From positions 17,254 to 81,253 of the forward strand of contig NW_006766884.1 of the NCBI RefSeq assembly GCF_000275845.1: a stretch of DNA of 64,000 nt, read 5' to 3'. The translations under genes and the position numbers were made by a program. Under the pieces are notes generated by a model, which saw nothing but the letters and a program-made list of their open reading frames with translations, was not told the origin of the DNA and did not search any database. This document shows positions 12,101-24,721 of the stretch, in pieces (the stretch's first letter is position 1; every line of letters begins with the position of its first letter). The DNA is from Dichomitus squalens LYAD-421 SS1. Lineage: Eukaryota > Basidiomycota > Agaricomycetes > Polyporales > Polyporaceae.

Positions 12101-14733
12101 CCCTCCCGTGCCAGCGACTTGGATGGCTGACGCTAGCTCTAAGCTCGTGGTCCCTTTGCGAAGTACGCTAGCCGTGGCGCTGCTCGCCAGGCCCATTGGT
12201 TTGAGGCTGGTACCGAGGTCATGTCCAAGTCGTGCGCACATTCCCAACCAGCCCTCAGGCCTTCTGGCGGGGTCGAGGACTGGTTGGGGACTGCAGCAGG
12301 GCTGACGGGTGTACGCGGTGATATATGCCAGGTTGTCTGTGGAGGTGTCTGCGACGGCGAGGCCGATGTCAGTTAGGATAGCAGGAAAGAGAAAAGTCCA
12401 AGTCCACTGTGTTCCTAGCTTAGTGTACAAGAAATTGCATAACAAGCAAACTCTTTGACTCGTACCGGTTAGACTGTGACGGTGTCTGAGCTATCAGGGG
12501 GGCTCATTTCTTGTGAACCGCTCATTTTACCGCGCCGCGCTTACCTGCGAGGTTCAAAGTCAGCTCAGCGCCTTGTGACACTTGCGACACAGTGAGAAGG
12601 GAAGGCACCGGGTGCACGAGTGTATAGGCCTTGAGACTTTGGACAAGAGAAGGTTGCTGTAGGGCCCTTGAACACTCATAAGCTAGTACATGAGATTACT
12701 CCAGATACGTACTCAGCCCAGAAAACCTGAATCTATGCGTCGCCCGGCTCTAAGCGCCCCAGTTGGACTACAGCCTCGGAGTCCGACTTTGAGCCTGTTC
12801 ACTGGTTCAAGGATTCTTGGACAATGTATATCTACAGGCCTGCACTTGTTGAAGTGGCATTTTGTGGCGGCCCCGTCGATTGTACTGCACCCAGCGCCCG
12901 CCCTTCTCGGCGCTACAAGTGCCAGGCGCTTGAGCCAACGCCCCGGAGAGGCTCCCAATCTTCCGATCCCCTTTACCTGAACAGTCAGCCTACAACAGGC
13001 GGACGGTGTAATAAACCCAGCCACGAGACAAGCACAAACGATGTGGCATACGTACGCTTACCTCGTCAAGCTGAACAACGTAAGGAATATGGCGTCGTAG
13101 TCATCCCGCTGAATCCTGAAACTTCGTGCGCGGTGGAACGCTTTGTCCGACTCTCAGCCCTTGTGGTATTGCGAGCGCATGACGCACCACCATCGATAGC
13201 CGAGCGCCGTCCTTGCAAGAGACCGCGCCTCGAGGCTAGATTGTGCAAGGCCGCATTGTGGGGAACCTTCTTAATTGGAGCTTCCATGATGCCGAGGAAG
13301 CTGGACATTCCTCTCCAGGCGGCTCAAACAACGTACTGTAGATAGACAATTCCACGGCTCGTATGACACACGAGAGGATGGCTGGTCAAACGGTGGCGCC
13401 ATTCTACTGGCCCCGATCTCCAAGCTGTTATATGTACGATGTGGATTGAGTAGGATCGATATCGGGGCGCGTCAACAGTACGTACCACGTACAGCCTAGA
13501 AGCATTTCCCGATCTATTCGCACACCAGGATTCCATGAGCTTGGAAGGCATAGTCGACGTAGGTGGCGCTTGTGAATTAGGGCATCGTCTGACATGCCAA
13601 TCGATGAGATGAATGGACAGTACTGCATGGAGCTAGCCTCAAACCTTCTCGGAGGGTGAAATAAGCGGGGCGACACCGCCTACCGATCGAGGTGACCCCA
13701 GAAGCTCACTACCGGGACAGTATGCGAGCTATAGTGCTCTGGACCCGGGAGCGTCCAAATCATTCCGCTCAATGCTTGCTTCCATCGGAATCGCTAGCAA
13801 AAGATCGTAGTCCGTCGAGTCGATGGGTCCCGTAAATTTGCACCCGACCCCGTCAAATTCAGAAAGGTATGCTGCAATTCCATTATGCGCCGTTAGCGAC
13901 GGCTACTGACGCCAATTAGAGGAGAGATCATTCCAACAGCCAACGGAGCAACGATGCACGCTCTCACGCGGAACGCTTTGCATTGTGCAGCTGGGGCAAG
14001 CGGGCTTGTGCCACGGATGCTGACGTCGTCGACGCCGTTTCGCCGTGACGGTGGTACAAGCATCCAGCGATAGCGAGGCGCGGCGCAGTCTCGGCGGACG
14101 GCACTCGCAGTGCAGAAATCAACAAACCACGTAGTGACTGAGCTTGACCGTCGCCACTCAAAGTTCGAGATCGTTGTGTGGCCGACCGCGACACGTACGA
14201 TACTGGCTGGCAACCGCAAACCGCTTAACGGCGTCGTGCCATGGCGGAACGACCCTCAAGAGCATCGAACGTTCGCCGTCGCCGCGGACCGGCGATCAAG
14301 TTAGATCCCATTCAGAGATTGGTGTCAGATCACGATACGTAACCCAGATACGCCGCGCGCGATCAATGAGTTCAGCGGCGCTAGAGGCCAATTTTGACCT
14401 GCAATACATAATGGGCCGCATGCGTCGGTAATTCCTCGTCGTCCTACGCGAATGAATACATTTAAATGTAGCTGGGGACTTATCTGCTAAGCGGATAGCG
14501 AGGCTGTCCGAGTTTCCCGAGCGAATCCCTGTGATATTGCCCACATATCGTCGTCGTCCGTTTCTGCGACCCTGTCTACCAAGCGAGCTGGACCTCAGAG
14601 AATCACAAAATTTCATATGGCGTGAATAGATGTAGTCAACGTTATTCAGAAAGAGTGGCAGAGGGAGATTATGGGCGGTGTGAATAGTTGCTGTTGCTTG
14701 AGCATAATGTACAACATCCGAGGATATACCATA

Positions 14734-14750
14734 GACGACGACGACGACGA
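14734..14750. repeat. (GAC)n microsatellite
   Basis: Five to six tandem GAC/ACG triplets in non-coding DNA just beyond the 3' end of the SLC35F6-like gene. Confidence 0.7.
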
Positions 14751-14874
14751 AGAGGTAGAGTCCCACGATGAATTGCATTGCGTAAGTGTAACACATACGT
14801 ATAGCCTCAAATTGGCCTCCAGAGTCCAGCTACGGAGACATGTGGTGTATAGACCAGACGCGAGCCTACAGGAC

Positions 14875-17066
14875 TCAGATTCTGATCTCACCTTCAGCCT
14901 GGCTGGAGACGCCATGGGTGTGGGCATGATTCGAGTGTTCTTCGGGGGGCACGACGTCGAAGCCGGTGCGACCCAGTTCCGAGGGAAGCACGGCTGTGTC
15001 CTCAAGCGCTTCCTCAGCAAGCAGCGTCTGCGTCTCGCCGTCATCGGGGGCGGGCGCTGCGCCGGTCCGCTCGGAGGCTGGGCGCAGGAAACGTGGGGGC
15101 GCTACGAGGTGGTTAAACATGAACTGCGAGGTCAGATGTCAGCATATAGATCCGAAGAAATGCAGCGTGCCGTGAAACAATACACACCGTGCCGTATCTG
15201 CGTCAAAAGGTAACAGCGCTCATGAGCATACCCGGGCACCTAGGGTCGTCAGGAAGACGGGAAGCACTCACACGAGCAGTCCGAAGCCGGTGACTTGAAG
15301 CAGGGAGATGGGCCACACGAGTACCTCCCAGCCGAGACCGAGAGAGACGATCCAGATGGTAATCGTCCTGCACGTGTCGGTCAAGCTGCGCACAGTGGCG
15401 GAAACGTGCCGAGTAAGGCTGAGACCGAAGAAGTTGAAGAACGAGATGGAAAAGGCGATGACTACTCCGGACCAGAGCACCGAAGGCGTGTCAATCATCT
15501 GGTGCCAGCCGCGCGGAAGATCGAAGAACGGTGAAACAGACGAGTAACGCGCTAGAAGCGGCATTGCGAGCACGATGCTGAGCGCTCCAAAGAAGCCCTC
15601 AAGACCAACGGCGACCAGCGGGGCGACAGTATAACGAGCCATTATCTTCTCTGTGCGCAGCATGAGAATATGTCAGCCATGACTGAATGTACACAACACG
15701 AGCGGTATGATTGAGAAGGGAGACACACCTTCAACAACGAATTGGGTGGCCGTGCTGTCAACAGCCGGGTCGATACGTGCCGTCGCAGGGAAGATGCGTC
15801 AGCAGACATGTCACGGCGAGCGGTATAATCGGAGAAGAGTGGCGATATATACGACGAATGAACGAAGGAAGTCGGCCAAATTAGAAGATACGTACAAGAT
15901 TTGGGCAAACGCAATGAAGAATACACCTATGGACTGCGGTCAGGTGATGTCCGAAGCCCGCTGCGGGAAAGAAGCAAAACCCACCGACAAGGACCTTGGT
16001 AACTTCAGGCTCCTCCACAGGCTCTGGCGGGGGAAGCTTGTCGAAGCTGCCGGTACTAGACTCTTTGACGGCATCCTTGATCATAGAGCCGCTAAGGCCG
16101 ACGAGAGAAACACCTGCCATTACGGTGACAAGGGCTACCCATCTGTGGAACCAGCATGAGCATGTCGCTCAAAGGTAGTGCCGGCGGGCTAAGAGATAGC
16201 TCGATCGAGCAGAATGCGTGGGAAGGCGGGCAAACTCAACTGGTAAAGCCAGAGACGCCTACGTAGGAAGATGACGGAGAGTACACCGACGAAGAGGACG
16301 AGAGCTCCTCGTGTCATCTGATAGATCGAAACCGGGGCGTAGAGCAGACCGACGTTCATTAACTGTAAACGCACATTGTGACAGAAGAGGCAAGACAGGC
16401 GGGGGATATCAGGGTGTGTGACATGAGAAGATTGGGGCGGTTAAGGATAAGCGGAAAGCGCACCGTGGTGCCGGTAAGGTCGCATGCTGCAGGAAACCAC
16501 ATAAGCAAGACCTTCCAGCCGTCTAAAGGAGCATGGGGGATCTCGGCCTTCGCTCCAGTGGCAGGCTCCTCTTCGGTGTCGGAAGGCAAAGCCAAGTGTT
16601 GGGACTGACGCCTGGCGCGAAACCAGGAGTAGATGACAGGAAGGAAGCCTGGCACAAGAGCACGTGTCGTGAGGGGATGATCGCAATAGAGGAGATACAC
16701 ATACAAAGCATCTCTCCGACTGACGCGGACGGTGACAACGTCAGGTCTCCGTGTGTACAAGGAGGACTGAGAGGAGTACGCACGGAACATCTGTAAGGTT
16801 TGCCATACTGGCTGCTCATAGAGAATGCGCCTCGCAGGATTAGTGTCGTTGCAGTTCTCGACACATTGCATGTCCTATATGGCGGAAAGGGTGAATTCAC
16901 AATACGGACAGGCGAGACAGGGTGACACGCACTTGCCACTTGCTCCATAGCGAGTTGCTGGAGCCCTGGTAAGAGTCAGCTTGTGTTTTAGCCTCGCGCA
17001 AAGAGAGTCACGGACGGTGATGAGCATCCCGGCGATGAGGATGGGGACGTATAACGAGGGCGGCAT
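14875..17066 (-). CDS. SLC35F6-like drug/metabolite-type transporter
   Basis: Multi-spanning membrane protein of the DMT/SLC35 group, closest by eye to human SLC35F6. The substrate is unknown; relatives sit in lysosome/vacuole or other endomembranes. The start MPPSLYVPILIAGMLIT leads into GSSNSLWSKWQ, matching the family N-terminus. Later come WFPAACDLTGTTLMNVGL, YQMTRGALVLFVG, ATQFVVEEKIM, GLEGFFGAL and FFNFFGLSLTRHVSATVR, each preceding or within hydrophobic helices. A cytoplasmic tail follows VYGTFMFNHL and ends EGEIRI. About 450 residues from about a dozen exons, one of them 10 nt (15188-15197). The conserved charged loop after helix 4 is replaced by an acidic, proline-rich insert (PPPEPVEEPEV). 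Divergent from the arrestin gene, with 247 bp between the ATGs. Confidence 0.9.
15188..15197 (-). other. 10-nt microexon of the SLC35F6-like gene
   Basis: ATACGGCACG on the coding strand between ...gacgcag and gtgtgt.... It supplies Y-G-T between ...GFGLLV and FMFNHL, inside the last helix. Without it the frame breaks before the C-terminal tail. Confidence 0.8.
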
Positions 17067-17313
17067 GGCTGGCGGTGGCAAGGCGTGGGCGTTTGTGTTT
17101 GCGGGGACGGTGTGGGAGAAGGCTCGGATGGAAGACGGCCGGGAAAGGCAGGTGAGATCGGGGGAAATAATTAAGTAAATAAGTAATGGGGAAACGAAGA
17201 AGGTCGCCCAGAATTCTATTCTTCGGCTTGGATGGGATGTTGGTACCATCACCCAATGTTCGCCTACTTATATCGACCCCGCCTCCTCCGGGTCCTCCTC
17301 CTCCCCCCTCCCC
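17067..17313. promoter_or_regulatory. Divergent promoter, SLC35F6-like/arrestin
   Basis: 247 bp between two start codons. An AT-rich patch (aaataattaagtaaataagta, about 17164-17184) and CT-rich DNA before the arrestin ATG are the only visible elements. Confidence 0.4.
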
Positions 17314-19533
17314 ATGGTCAAGCTACTCCTCTCCACGACCAGGGGCAACTCCGGCAACCGCTTCTTTCCCCACCAAGGCTACCTTGGTCTCACCCCCGTC
17401 CGCGTCGAAGGCAGTACGTGCCACCGTCTCCCTCCCCTCCGTCCCCCATACTCACATGCGCCGCAGTCGTACGCACAAAACTCGAAGAGGATGGCAGGCC
17501 AGTACCTGCGAAGTCCCTCTCCATCTCCATTCGCTGCTACCAGTCTCGCCTTACCCGTTCCCGCTCTGTCCGCTCTACCCTCGTCGTAGATCATACCGAC
17601 GTCCTCTGGGTCAAACCTCCAAATAAAGAATATGCGGACGTCGGGGAGCTCGAGCTGCCTTTCAAGCTCACTCTGCCAAAGCGGACTCCGGGTTTCAGCA
17701 CCGCAAATTATCAAGACTACCGTGTCTTCTGGCGGCTAGAAGCGAGTAAGTCATCACGCTAAATGTCACGCTTGCACCCCATCTGCCAATGTCCTGTTGG
17801 TGCATTTCCTTTGTCCGTGTTCTCATTCTCTCCTCCAAGTCCTCGATCATGCACCATTTCCAGCCGTCGGCTCCCGCATTGTTCGGTACTATGATCTCGC
17901 CCTTGTCCGCTACGATCTTCCACCCTCGATACATCTCCCATTGCCCGGACACGCGCTCAATCACACAACAAACAAGCCTCGTGCACCTGTGGTCCGGTAC
18001 AATGTCTTCGCCCCCACCACACCGGTAGGACCCTCTGACATCATACACGCAACTCTCCTCCTACAGCCAGTAGACCCGTCAGTTGCTATCAGAAGCGCCA
18101 CTGTGTCAATAGAGCGTCGGATAGAGCTTCACAACACGCCAGCTGCTCCCACTCCACTTGTCACTGCAGGCATCAATCATGTCGGAGCCGCTTCCCTTTC
18201 ACCCATCGCAACCTTCTCGTCCGTTTCCCCTACACCTTCAATGTATCCCGACGAAGACGCTCCCACTCCAACAACTTCCCGCTTCAAACGCGGCTCTCGG
18301 TCCAATCCACAGTCGCCGTATGGACCTGGTCCATGGGGTTCTAGTCAATCCGCATTGGACTCCGTGACGACTGTTTTCTCTAGTTCGTCCACTTTCCCCC
18401 TCCTATCACCGTCCAGTGTGACAAGTCTCTCCGGAGTTACTTCCCCCATCCCCAGTCCTCGAATACCGTCGCCATCCCAGCCGCCACCCTCCCCTTCTCC
18501 ATCTTCCGTGTCCGCATCACCCATCGTCTCTTCTGTTCCTTCCACTAGCGACGATATCCTCAAGACGCTGACTATGACACTCACAACAGCCGATGTCACT
18601 TCCTTCACATGCGACTCTTCCGGCGTCTGGGTCAAATCCGTTGGGCTGCAGTGGCCCGAAAACCGCAGTAATTCGCGGTGGGCTGTCGGCGAAACTATGC
18701 AGAGTGACTTTGCATCCGTCCGTTTCTATCTACGCACGAGAGTCATCGTTGCTGGACCCAGCGGATCAGAAACGCTCGACCTTGACGCGCGCGAGATCAC
18801 TGTCGTCCCGACGAGCGAAGCCGATCGGAAGGTTGCTATGGAGAGGTGGGCAGAGCAGAAGGAGCTCTCGCTTCGAAGCAAATCGAAGAGCCCATGGAGA
18901 AAGCGCGGCGAGGACGGTTCGGGCGCGGACTCCAAGATGAACGGCCACGGACTTCCATCCCCACCTCAGACCCCCGCGCAATCGAGTGACGGCGGTGACC
19001 ACCGCCAGTCCACCCACTCCGAGCGCGATCGCGAGCGCAAATCGCGTAAGAAGGTACCGAGGAGACCACATACGTCCGCCGGTCCGAGCGACAAGTCGTC
19101 CTTCTCCTTCGCTACGAACGCTGCTGTGGTGTTGGGACGCTCCGATCGCGACCGCCCAGAACCTCTCTCGCATACTTCCAGTCGCGACTCGGCGTCTAGC
19201 TCGCACAGCGGGAACTCTTCGCACACGCGGATCAAGGATTCCGGTCTGGGCGAAAGCATGCTGAACGCGGTCGACAAGGTGCGCGGAAAATCGCGCGCGT
19301 CACGCGAGGATGGGAAGCGTGAGAGAGACACCGACGATGACAGGGAGGACGAGCGGGAATGGCGGGAAAAGGTGAAGGCAAAAACGTCCGGCCTGGATTT
19401 GAAGCTCGGAGCGCCCGTCGCCGACGTGCGCGCATGGGAGGATATCCTCGCTCACGTCGAGACGCAGTCGCAACGGAACAGTGTGGGCATTTTGGGGGTG
19501 TTGGGCATGTCGCGCAAGCGGACGGCGAGATAG
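17314..19533 (+). CDS. Arrestin-like protein
   Basis: Probable alpha-arrestin-type adaptor, a class that links membrane transporters to ubiquitin ligases. Exons 17314-17413, 17467-17745 and 17840-19533 sum to 2073 nt, or 690 residues. The first half has arrestin-fold features: a short strand-rich start (MVKLLLSTTRGN), GYLGLTPVRVEG, KLEEDGRPV, VGELELPFKLTLP, YRVFWRLEA and APVVRYNVF. A Ser/Pro-rich low-complexity insert (about residues 200-290) precedes a second beta-rich part (TLTTADVTSFTCDSSGVWV). The C-terminus is long, basic and Ser-rich, with repeated charged clusters, and probably disordered. I did not see a PPxY motif, which many Rsp5-binding arrestins carry. The family call rests on overall pattern, not one decisive motif. 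Confidence 0.75.
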
Positions 19534-20412
19534 TCCCCAGCTTGCCCAGCTCCCCCTCATCTTTACATCCGCACATCGACCTTCGCATGCACCAGACGAC
19601 CGGTGTTCGCAGCTTGCTCGTCTGTATGCCTCCTCGTCATCGTTTGACACCACGTTCGGCTCCAGTCTACGCTCTCTTTTCTATAGCGGCTTTCAGGTGA
19701 TATGCTACGCATCGTCTCGAGCAGTTTCCTCTTCGCTTTCGGTTCATTGCCCATTCGTTCCCCATGTTGTCGTATACGCCCATTGTTCTCTCGCGCACGT
19801 CTGCACATAGCAAACCCGTCTCTCACCTCCGTTCCTCGTTGCATTCGACCTTTGCTTCCTACACATGCATCTCAAGCTTGCCACACACACCACTACATTC
19901 TGACTGCACACACAAGCACATCTATACCGCAATACCCGTCGATAATAGCAACAACTTGCTCGCTTCCGTCGTTACCGCTCTCCGGCTCGTACCCCATCCC
20001 AGGCCAACATCAGTCTTCGCCTCCCCCATCTTATACACGTCCTCTTCGACCACGACCACGCCCCTTCGGGTTCCATGCATCCGTGGCGCGTGCGTGGAAT
20101 CATGTATCTGCTCACGTATGTTTGTAGTCTATCGATCGCACCCTAATTCCCGCGAGCGCGTATGAATAATTCGTACGTACTTCCATCGTCCTCGTTCCCC
20201 AGCCACATACCGCACGCATCGCCATGTATTTCATAGTCTACTCACCGATCGCACTTCCCATAGATAAATTATGCAGTGTTTGCGCTTCCCTGCCTCTCCC
20301 GGAGTCAAAATGCTACGTATCTACTTCGCGAAGACGTCGACCTGTTCTGTTCTGCGCCCTCTTTTCTTCCCCCGACGTTAGCTGACGCTCTGCGGTGGCT
20401 GCGAGCTACGCA

Positions 20413-20433
20413 CATATATATACGTACGTACGT
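20413..20433. repeat. (AT)n(ACGT)n simple repeat
   Basis: Alternating AT followed by tandem ACGT units in non-coding DNA. Confidence 0.7.
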
Positions 20434-22056
20434 GCAGGAGCGCATCTGACACGGACATCGTCGCGACGAGCTGATGTGCGTTACGCAAATGGCAGATTGC
20501 AGTCCATGCACGACTTCTCGACGGTCAGATTTCCAGCTAATTTTCCGCCGACGGCGCTGCGTATCTCCCAGAAGGTGACTTCCCGCCTGGGCGTGGCTGC
20601 TTCTCGTCTCGTCCGTGCCGCCGGGCCCACGGCTTCTCGCCCTTCTGGCCCACAACGTGTCCGTGTTTCTCGCGCCGCGCGTGCAGGAATCCTCGCGGTG
20701 TCTTTCTCGGCGACGGACTTTTGCGTCCGCGCCGAACATGCTGCTATCTAACTCTGCGATTTGTCCGAGCTGATCTGACGCGGTCTGCAGATTTCATAGA
20801 GATCCTGGTATCCGCATTGGCAACTGTCGGAGGCAGCTGGCCCGGACGTGATGCATTGTCAAGAATGTCGGACGCCCGCCAGTGAGTCTCGCGGACCGTG
20901 TGGCGTAGCGCGCGTCCGAGGCTAGCCGGGTATGGATGCTCTCCGAAGTCCATCTTTGAGCTTCAAACAAACCTTCCGCTCGCCCGGCTCTCCTCCGCCT
21001 CGCGATCGTAGATCGATTGAAGAAATTGTCTCTTGTTTGCACGTCAGGTCTTGTCTCATGGGCAACCCCGTCTCGATGTACTTGCGTTTCATGTGAGCAA
21101 GATGTGATGAGGGCTGGACGTCCCGACTGTGGGCTCCTCCGTAGCGCAGCCTTCGAATCGATGAATGGCGGCCGCGGGGAACGGGGCGTACGTACGTACT
21201 GTGCAGTGAGCCAATCTGATCCAACGCTCCCCAGTACATACCGTCATCGTGAGGCAAACGACGAGGGGGTGCGACCCTCGTCGCTAGGGTATGATAGCGT
21301 GCGGTCCCCCAGTCCCCACACTTCACAGATGCGGGTGTTGTTGTCGCACGCAATTACGCTCGGCGTTGATTGGGAGGAAGGGACGTTCTCAGCTTCGATA
21401 CAGGGAAGCTCGAACGCGTGTAGTTCTGCGGACATGTGCACCTTCCGCAGGCGACGTCACGTTGTCGCGGCCTTGTGCTGTGCGGCCCTCGGTCGTTTGC
21501 TCGAAGCACCACGCCAAGACGGCATCCGCGCGGGAGGCTTCGAGGGTAAGGCCAGCCACTCAATTCATGCATTCTAGACTTTCCAGGAAGAGCTAGAGGT
21601 CGGAGTGAAGTGGGCGCCACTTGGGATCTTGTGCGGGGCTCTGCGTGCTGTACTTACTTACAACATGGCAAGACTCCCGATATGGGTAGGTGGGCGGTCA
21701 GAGAGGGAGGCGTGTGTATCAACTCTGAGATAGAGTTCCTACTAACCCGCACATGTCAACATGCCCCCATTTCCCACTCCATCCGGAACCGATGTTGAGA
21801 GCGGCTAAGTGCGAGATGGGAGAGCGCGATGAGATGTTCAGACGAGATGCCGGGGCACAGGCATGCGATGAAGTCAAAATTGGCTTGGGATGGTGAACCA
21901 TATGTACCGGCCCGGTCCAAATGGCGGCTTCATCGGGACGAGCTTGCGGGCAAGTGACACAGCTAACATACGTGCACATCGTGGTAAAGGCTGACTGAAT
22001 AGGAGTCTCAGGCTCACACAGGATTGTCTCACGAACATGGTATGCTGACCCGGTCA

Positions 22057-22068
22057 CCCCCCCCCCCC
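22057..22068. repeat. Poly-C run (12)
   Basis: Uninterrupted run of twelve C; its length is prone to sequencing error. Confidence 0.8.
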
Positions 22069-24721
22069 GCCGACGACCTGCAGAAGAGCATAGTAGTTTG
22101 GACTAGAAATGCCAATGAGACCCTCGCGGACGATTACATAACAAGAATTTGTGGCAGGACAAGATGATCTGTCATCATCGAGAGCCTCATGATCCTGAAC
22201 GATCCAACTGCAGGTGAGTAACCTCTCCAGAAACTACTGTTGGGCCCAGTATGGTAGATACTTGCCATTCCGCGTGATTCGCACAACAGCAAAACATCCA
22301 CGCTGTCTCCCTCTGAGACCAGTCCCTCTTCGGCAGGTTCTTCTCACATCCAGAGCCTGCTTCGCCTGCCTTGGCTGCCACAAACATCACCAGAAGGCGT
22401 CGAGAGGCCCCGCTAAGGCTATACGCCGCTTTTGCCACGCTGCCAAAAGTGCGCTGATTGAACATGGACATGTTTCGACATGCATATGCCTTTCCTGGCG
22501 GCCGGAGCTCGAGGCTGTGTACGTTTGGTTTTGCGCGGTCAGTGTGACACCCCCTCGAGGCTCGGCGACTCTTGGCATTCGTTGATGAGTCCGCAGCTCT
22601 GCCGCCTTAACAGCCGTTCGCCCGGCGGACCGCTCTGAGCTTCGCTCGTTATCTGTGGCCATCGACGAGACGAAGAGGAGCTCCGAAGGGCCCGAAAGAA
22701 CCATCTAACACCGCCCGTGGCAATCACGAGGTGCGCGCCGACATGCATGTCGTGCGGCTTCGTTCTCCCGTAGGGAGAGCCGCCGACTGAAAGACCACTT
22801 CAGGCCATTCGGGAGCCTCACTTACGGCAGCGCGGTACCGAGAGCATGTGGCACCGCGGAGCCAGAGCGTCCGATGCTACTTAGACAGGCTCTGCTTCTC
22901 ATCTTCTCCGGTCACGGAATGATGGCTGCCGTGTACGCGTGCCGGCGTGGGCTGCCCCCACGGGCCACTGATGAGCGTGTCGCTCTCGGGGGTTCCTCGG
23001 GGTCAATACGTATACCGTTTTCTTACCTCTTGCACCCTGGAGGCGGGGTTATCTGGTCAGTCTATTTGTTTTCAAGATTTGAGATACGCCGCGACTGACC
23101 GGTAAGCTCATCGTAGATGCTACCCGGAGAGTATTTGGAGATTGGTGTATAAGGCGGTAGAGCATGGAAATATCGAGATCATACGTTTGCGAATGGCTTC
23201 AATCACTAGCAAAAGATGCCTTACGACTCGCACGGCATGCAAGAAGATCGTCTGCCGCCGGTCCTACTAAAACACTGTAAATGGACCCCAGGCTTTTTGC
23301 CATCGTCCGCCGCACCTACAGTTATGCCTTTTGAGCTATGTACAGAATATCCCTCATTGCGAAGGGATCATGGGACTCACATATTCCTTACTACAATTCA
23401 TGAGGTAGCTGTACTGAGCTATCTGCATATGCACCCCGTATCGTCTAGAGCGAACGTTTATGGTTGCATGATATTGTAAGTCTACCTGCCGATGGGCGAG
23501 CCGAAGAAGGGCTATCCGTATGGCATCGCCTTCTATCATGCGATTGATACTACCTTCCGCCATTCCCGACCTGATAAAGGTGGTATGTCTCACGCCTCGT
23601 ATGCCGCCGCTTATACGAATCATAAGCTTCAACAGACTCCGCCCGAAAACTTACTAAGCAGGTCAATCACCTACCCGATCGCTTTCCCCAACGTGTGACA
23701 CCTTCTTTGCACAAGGTTTGACTTACCCGGGTCGAAACACGTCTATCCGCGTGGCCAGTGAAGGGGATCTCGGCCAAACAGAGTTCGATCGGTCCGCGAG
23801 GCGGGTCATTTGCGCACCACGTTCCCGAGGAAAGTACCAAGGCCCAGCAGGGAAGGCTTATGACGAGAACATGGCGGCTGAGAAGCACCACTAAGGACGC
23901 CGCGTGGCTAGCTTCGTTTGGCCCTTCTGCCGCAAGTGACGAGAACGACGGTGCTTCGGAATCTATGGCGGCTTGCTCCAGCAGTGGAGGAGGCGGGGGT
24001 CAACGTCCTGAAGAGGGAGCTACCGGAAGTCTCGTCACCAATAGAATTCACTTCACGGTTACCGGCCATGCGCTCACTTGGTTCGACGAGGGCGAAAAAG
24101 AGGTGATATCATCACCCAGTTCGCCGATTTCTGGGCGTGCTCCCACCGCAAGTGGCTTGTGAATCCACGCGTTGTAGTCTTGCCTGCTGCCTGGCCTCGA
24201 ACCGCGCGGACGGGTGGCAGTATGGTGGCGCACACTGAGTTAAGCTTTTCTCTGGAAGTTTTCAAGGCATGGCATTATTCTGTTTCAGGATCTGCCCGAC
24301 AGATCAAAGGTCATAAGATACGTCTCGTTTCATCTCAAGTCGGACGTAGCTTACGAAGCATATGCTCTGGAAAGGACATTGTTGTTCATTCGTGCGAACT
24401 TTTCAGGGTCTGAGATGTTTCTACTCAGGGGTCTGAGTAACTGGTCTAGTCGTGGGTGGTTCAGTAACGTTAACCATCACTGCCTAACTTACATGGCGAG
24501 AGCCCAGAGCGCTGGGCTGGGCTTTTATTCGTTCGCACGCGTGGAATGAGTCGCGCGCTGGCCTGTCCGTGACGAGCGACGATCTCCGGCTTCCCCATAT
24601 TGTCAACGTACAGAGCTATCACAAGGACTGAACACTTACATCATGGAATCACCTCATGCCGGTAGGGATATCAGGAAGCCTACCATCACCGTTACATGGA
24701 GTAGGTACGTACGACATGAAG

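Larger units (their letters stand above)
9137..14874. other. Gene-poor stretch, 5.7 kb
   Basis: Apart from the GH31 promoter I find no supportable gene. Short open frames occur in all frames, but none shows a recognised domain or a consistent exon chain. A minus-strand piece near 12.35-12.44 kb (LYTKLGTQWTWTFLFPAILTD) faintly resembles a major-facilitator transporter end and could be a relic. An (ACG)n run lies at 14734-14750. The stretch may be decayed coding or transposon DNA, but I cannot show which. Confidence 0.5.
19534..24721. other. Gene-poor stretch, 5.2 kb
   Basis: The first 600 bp is pyrimidine-rich and probably includes the arrestin 3' UTR. An (AT)n/(ACGT)n run sits at 20413-20433 and a 12-C run at 22057-22068. 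No chain of exons, no TE protein motif and no RNA gene could be recognised. Open frames up to about 190 codons exist but look like GC-driven noise. Confidence 0.5.

Noticed and set aside
12068..12445. Transporter-like fragment
   Set aside because: The hydrophobic start looks MFS-like, but the frame soon becomes nonsensical and no neighbouring exons fit.
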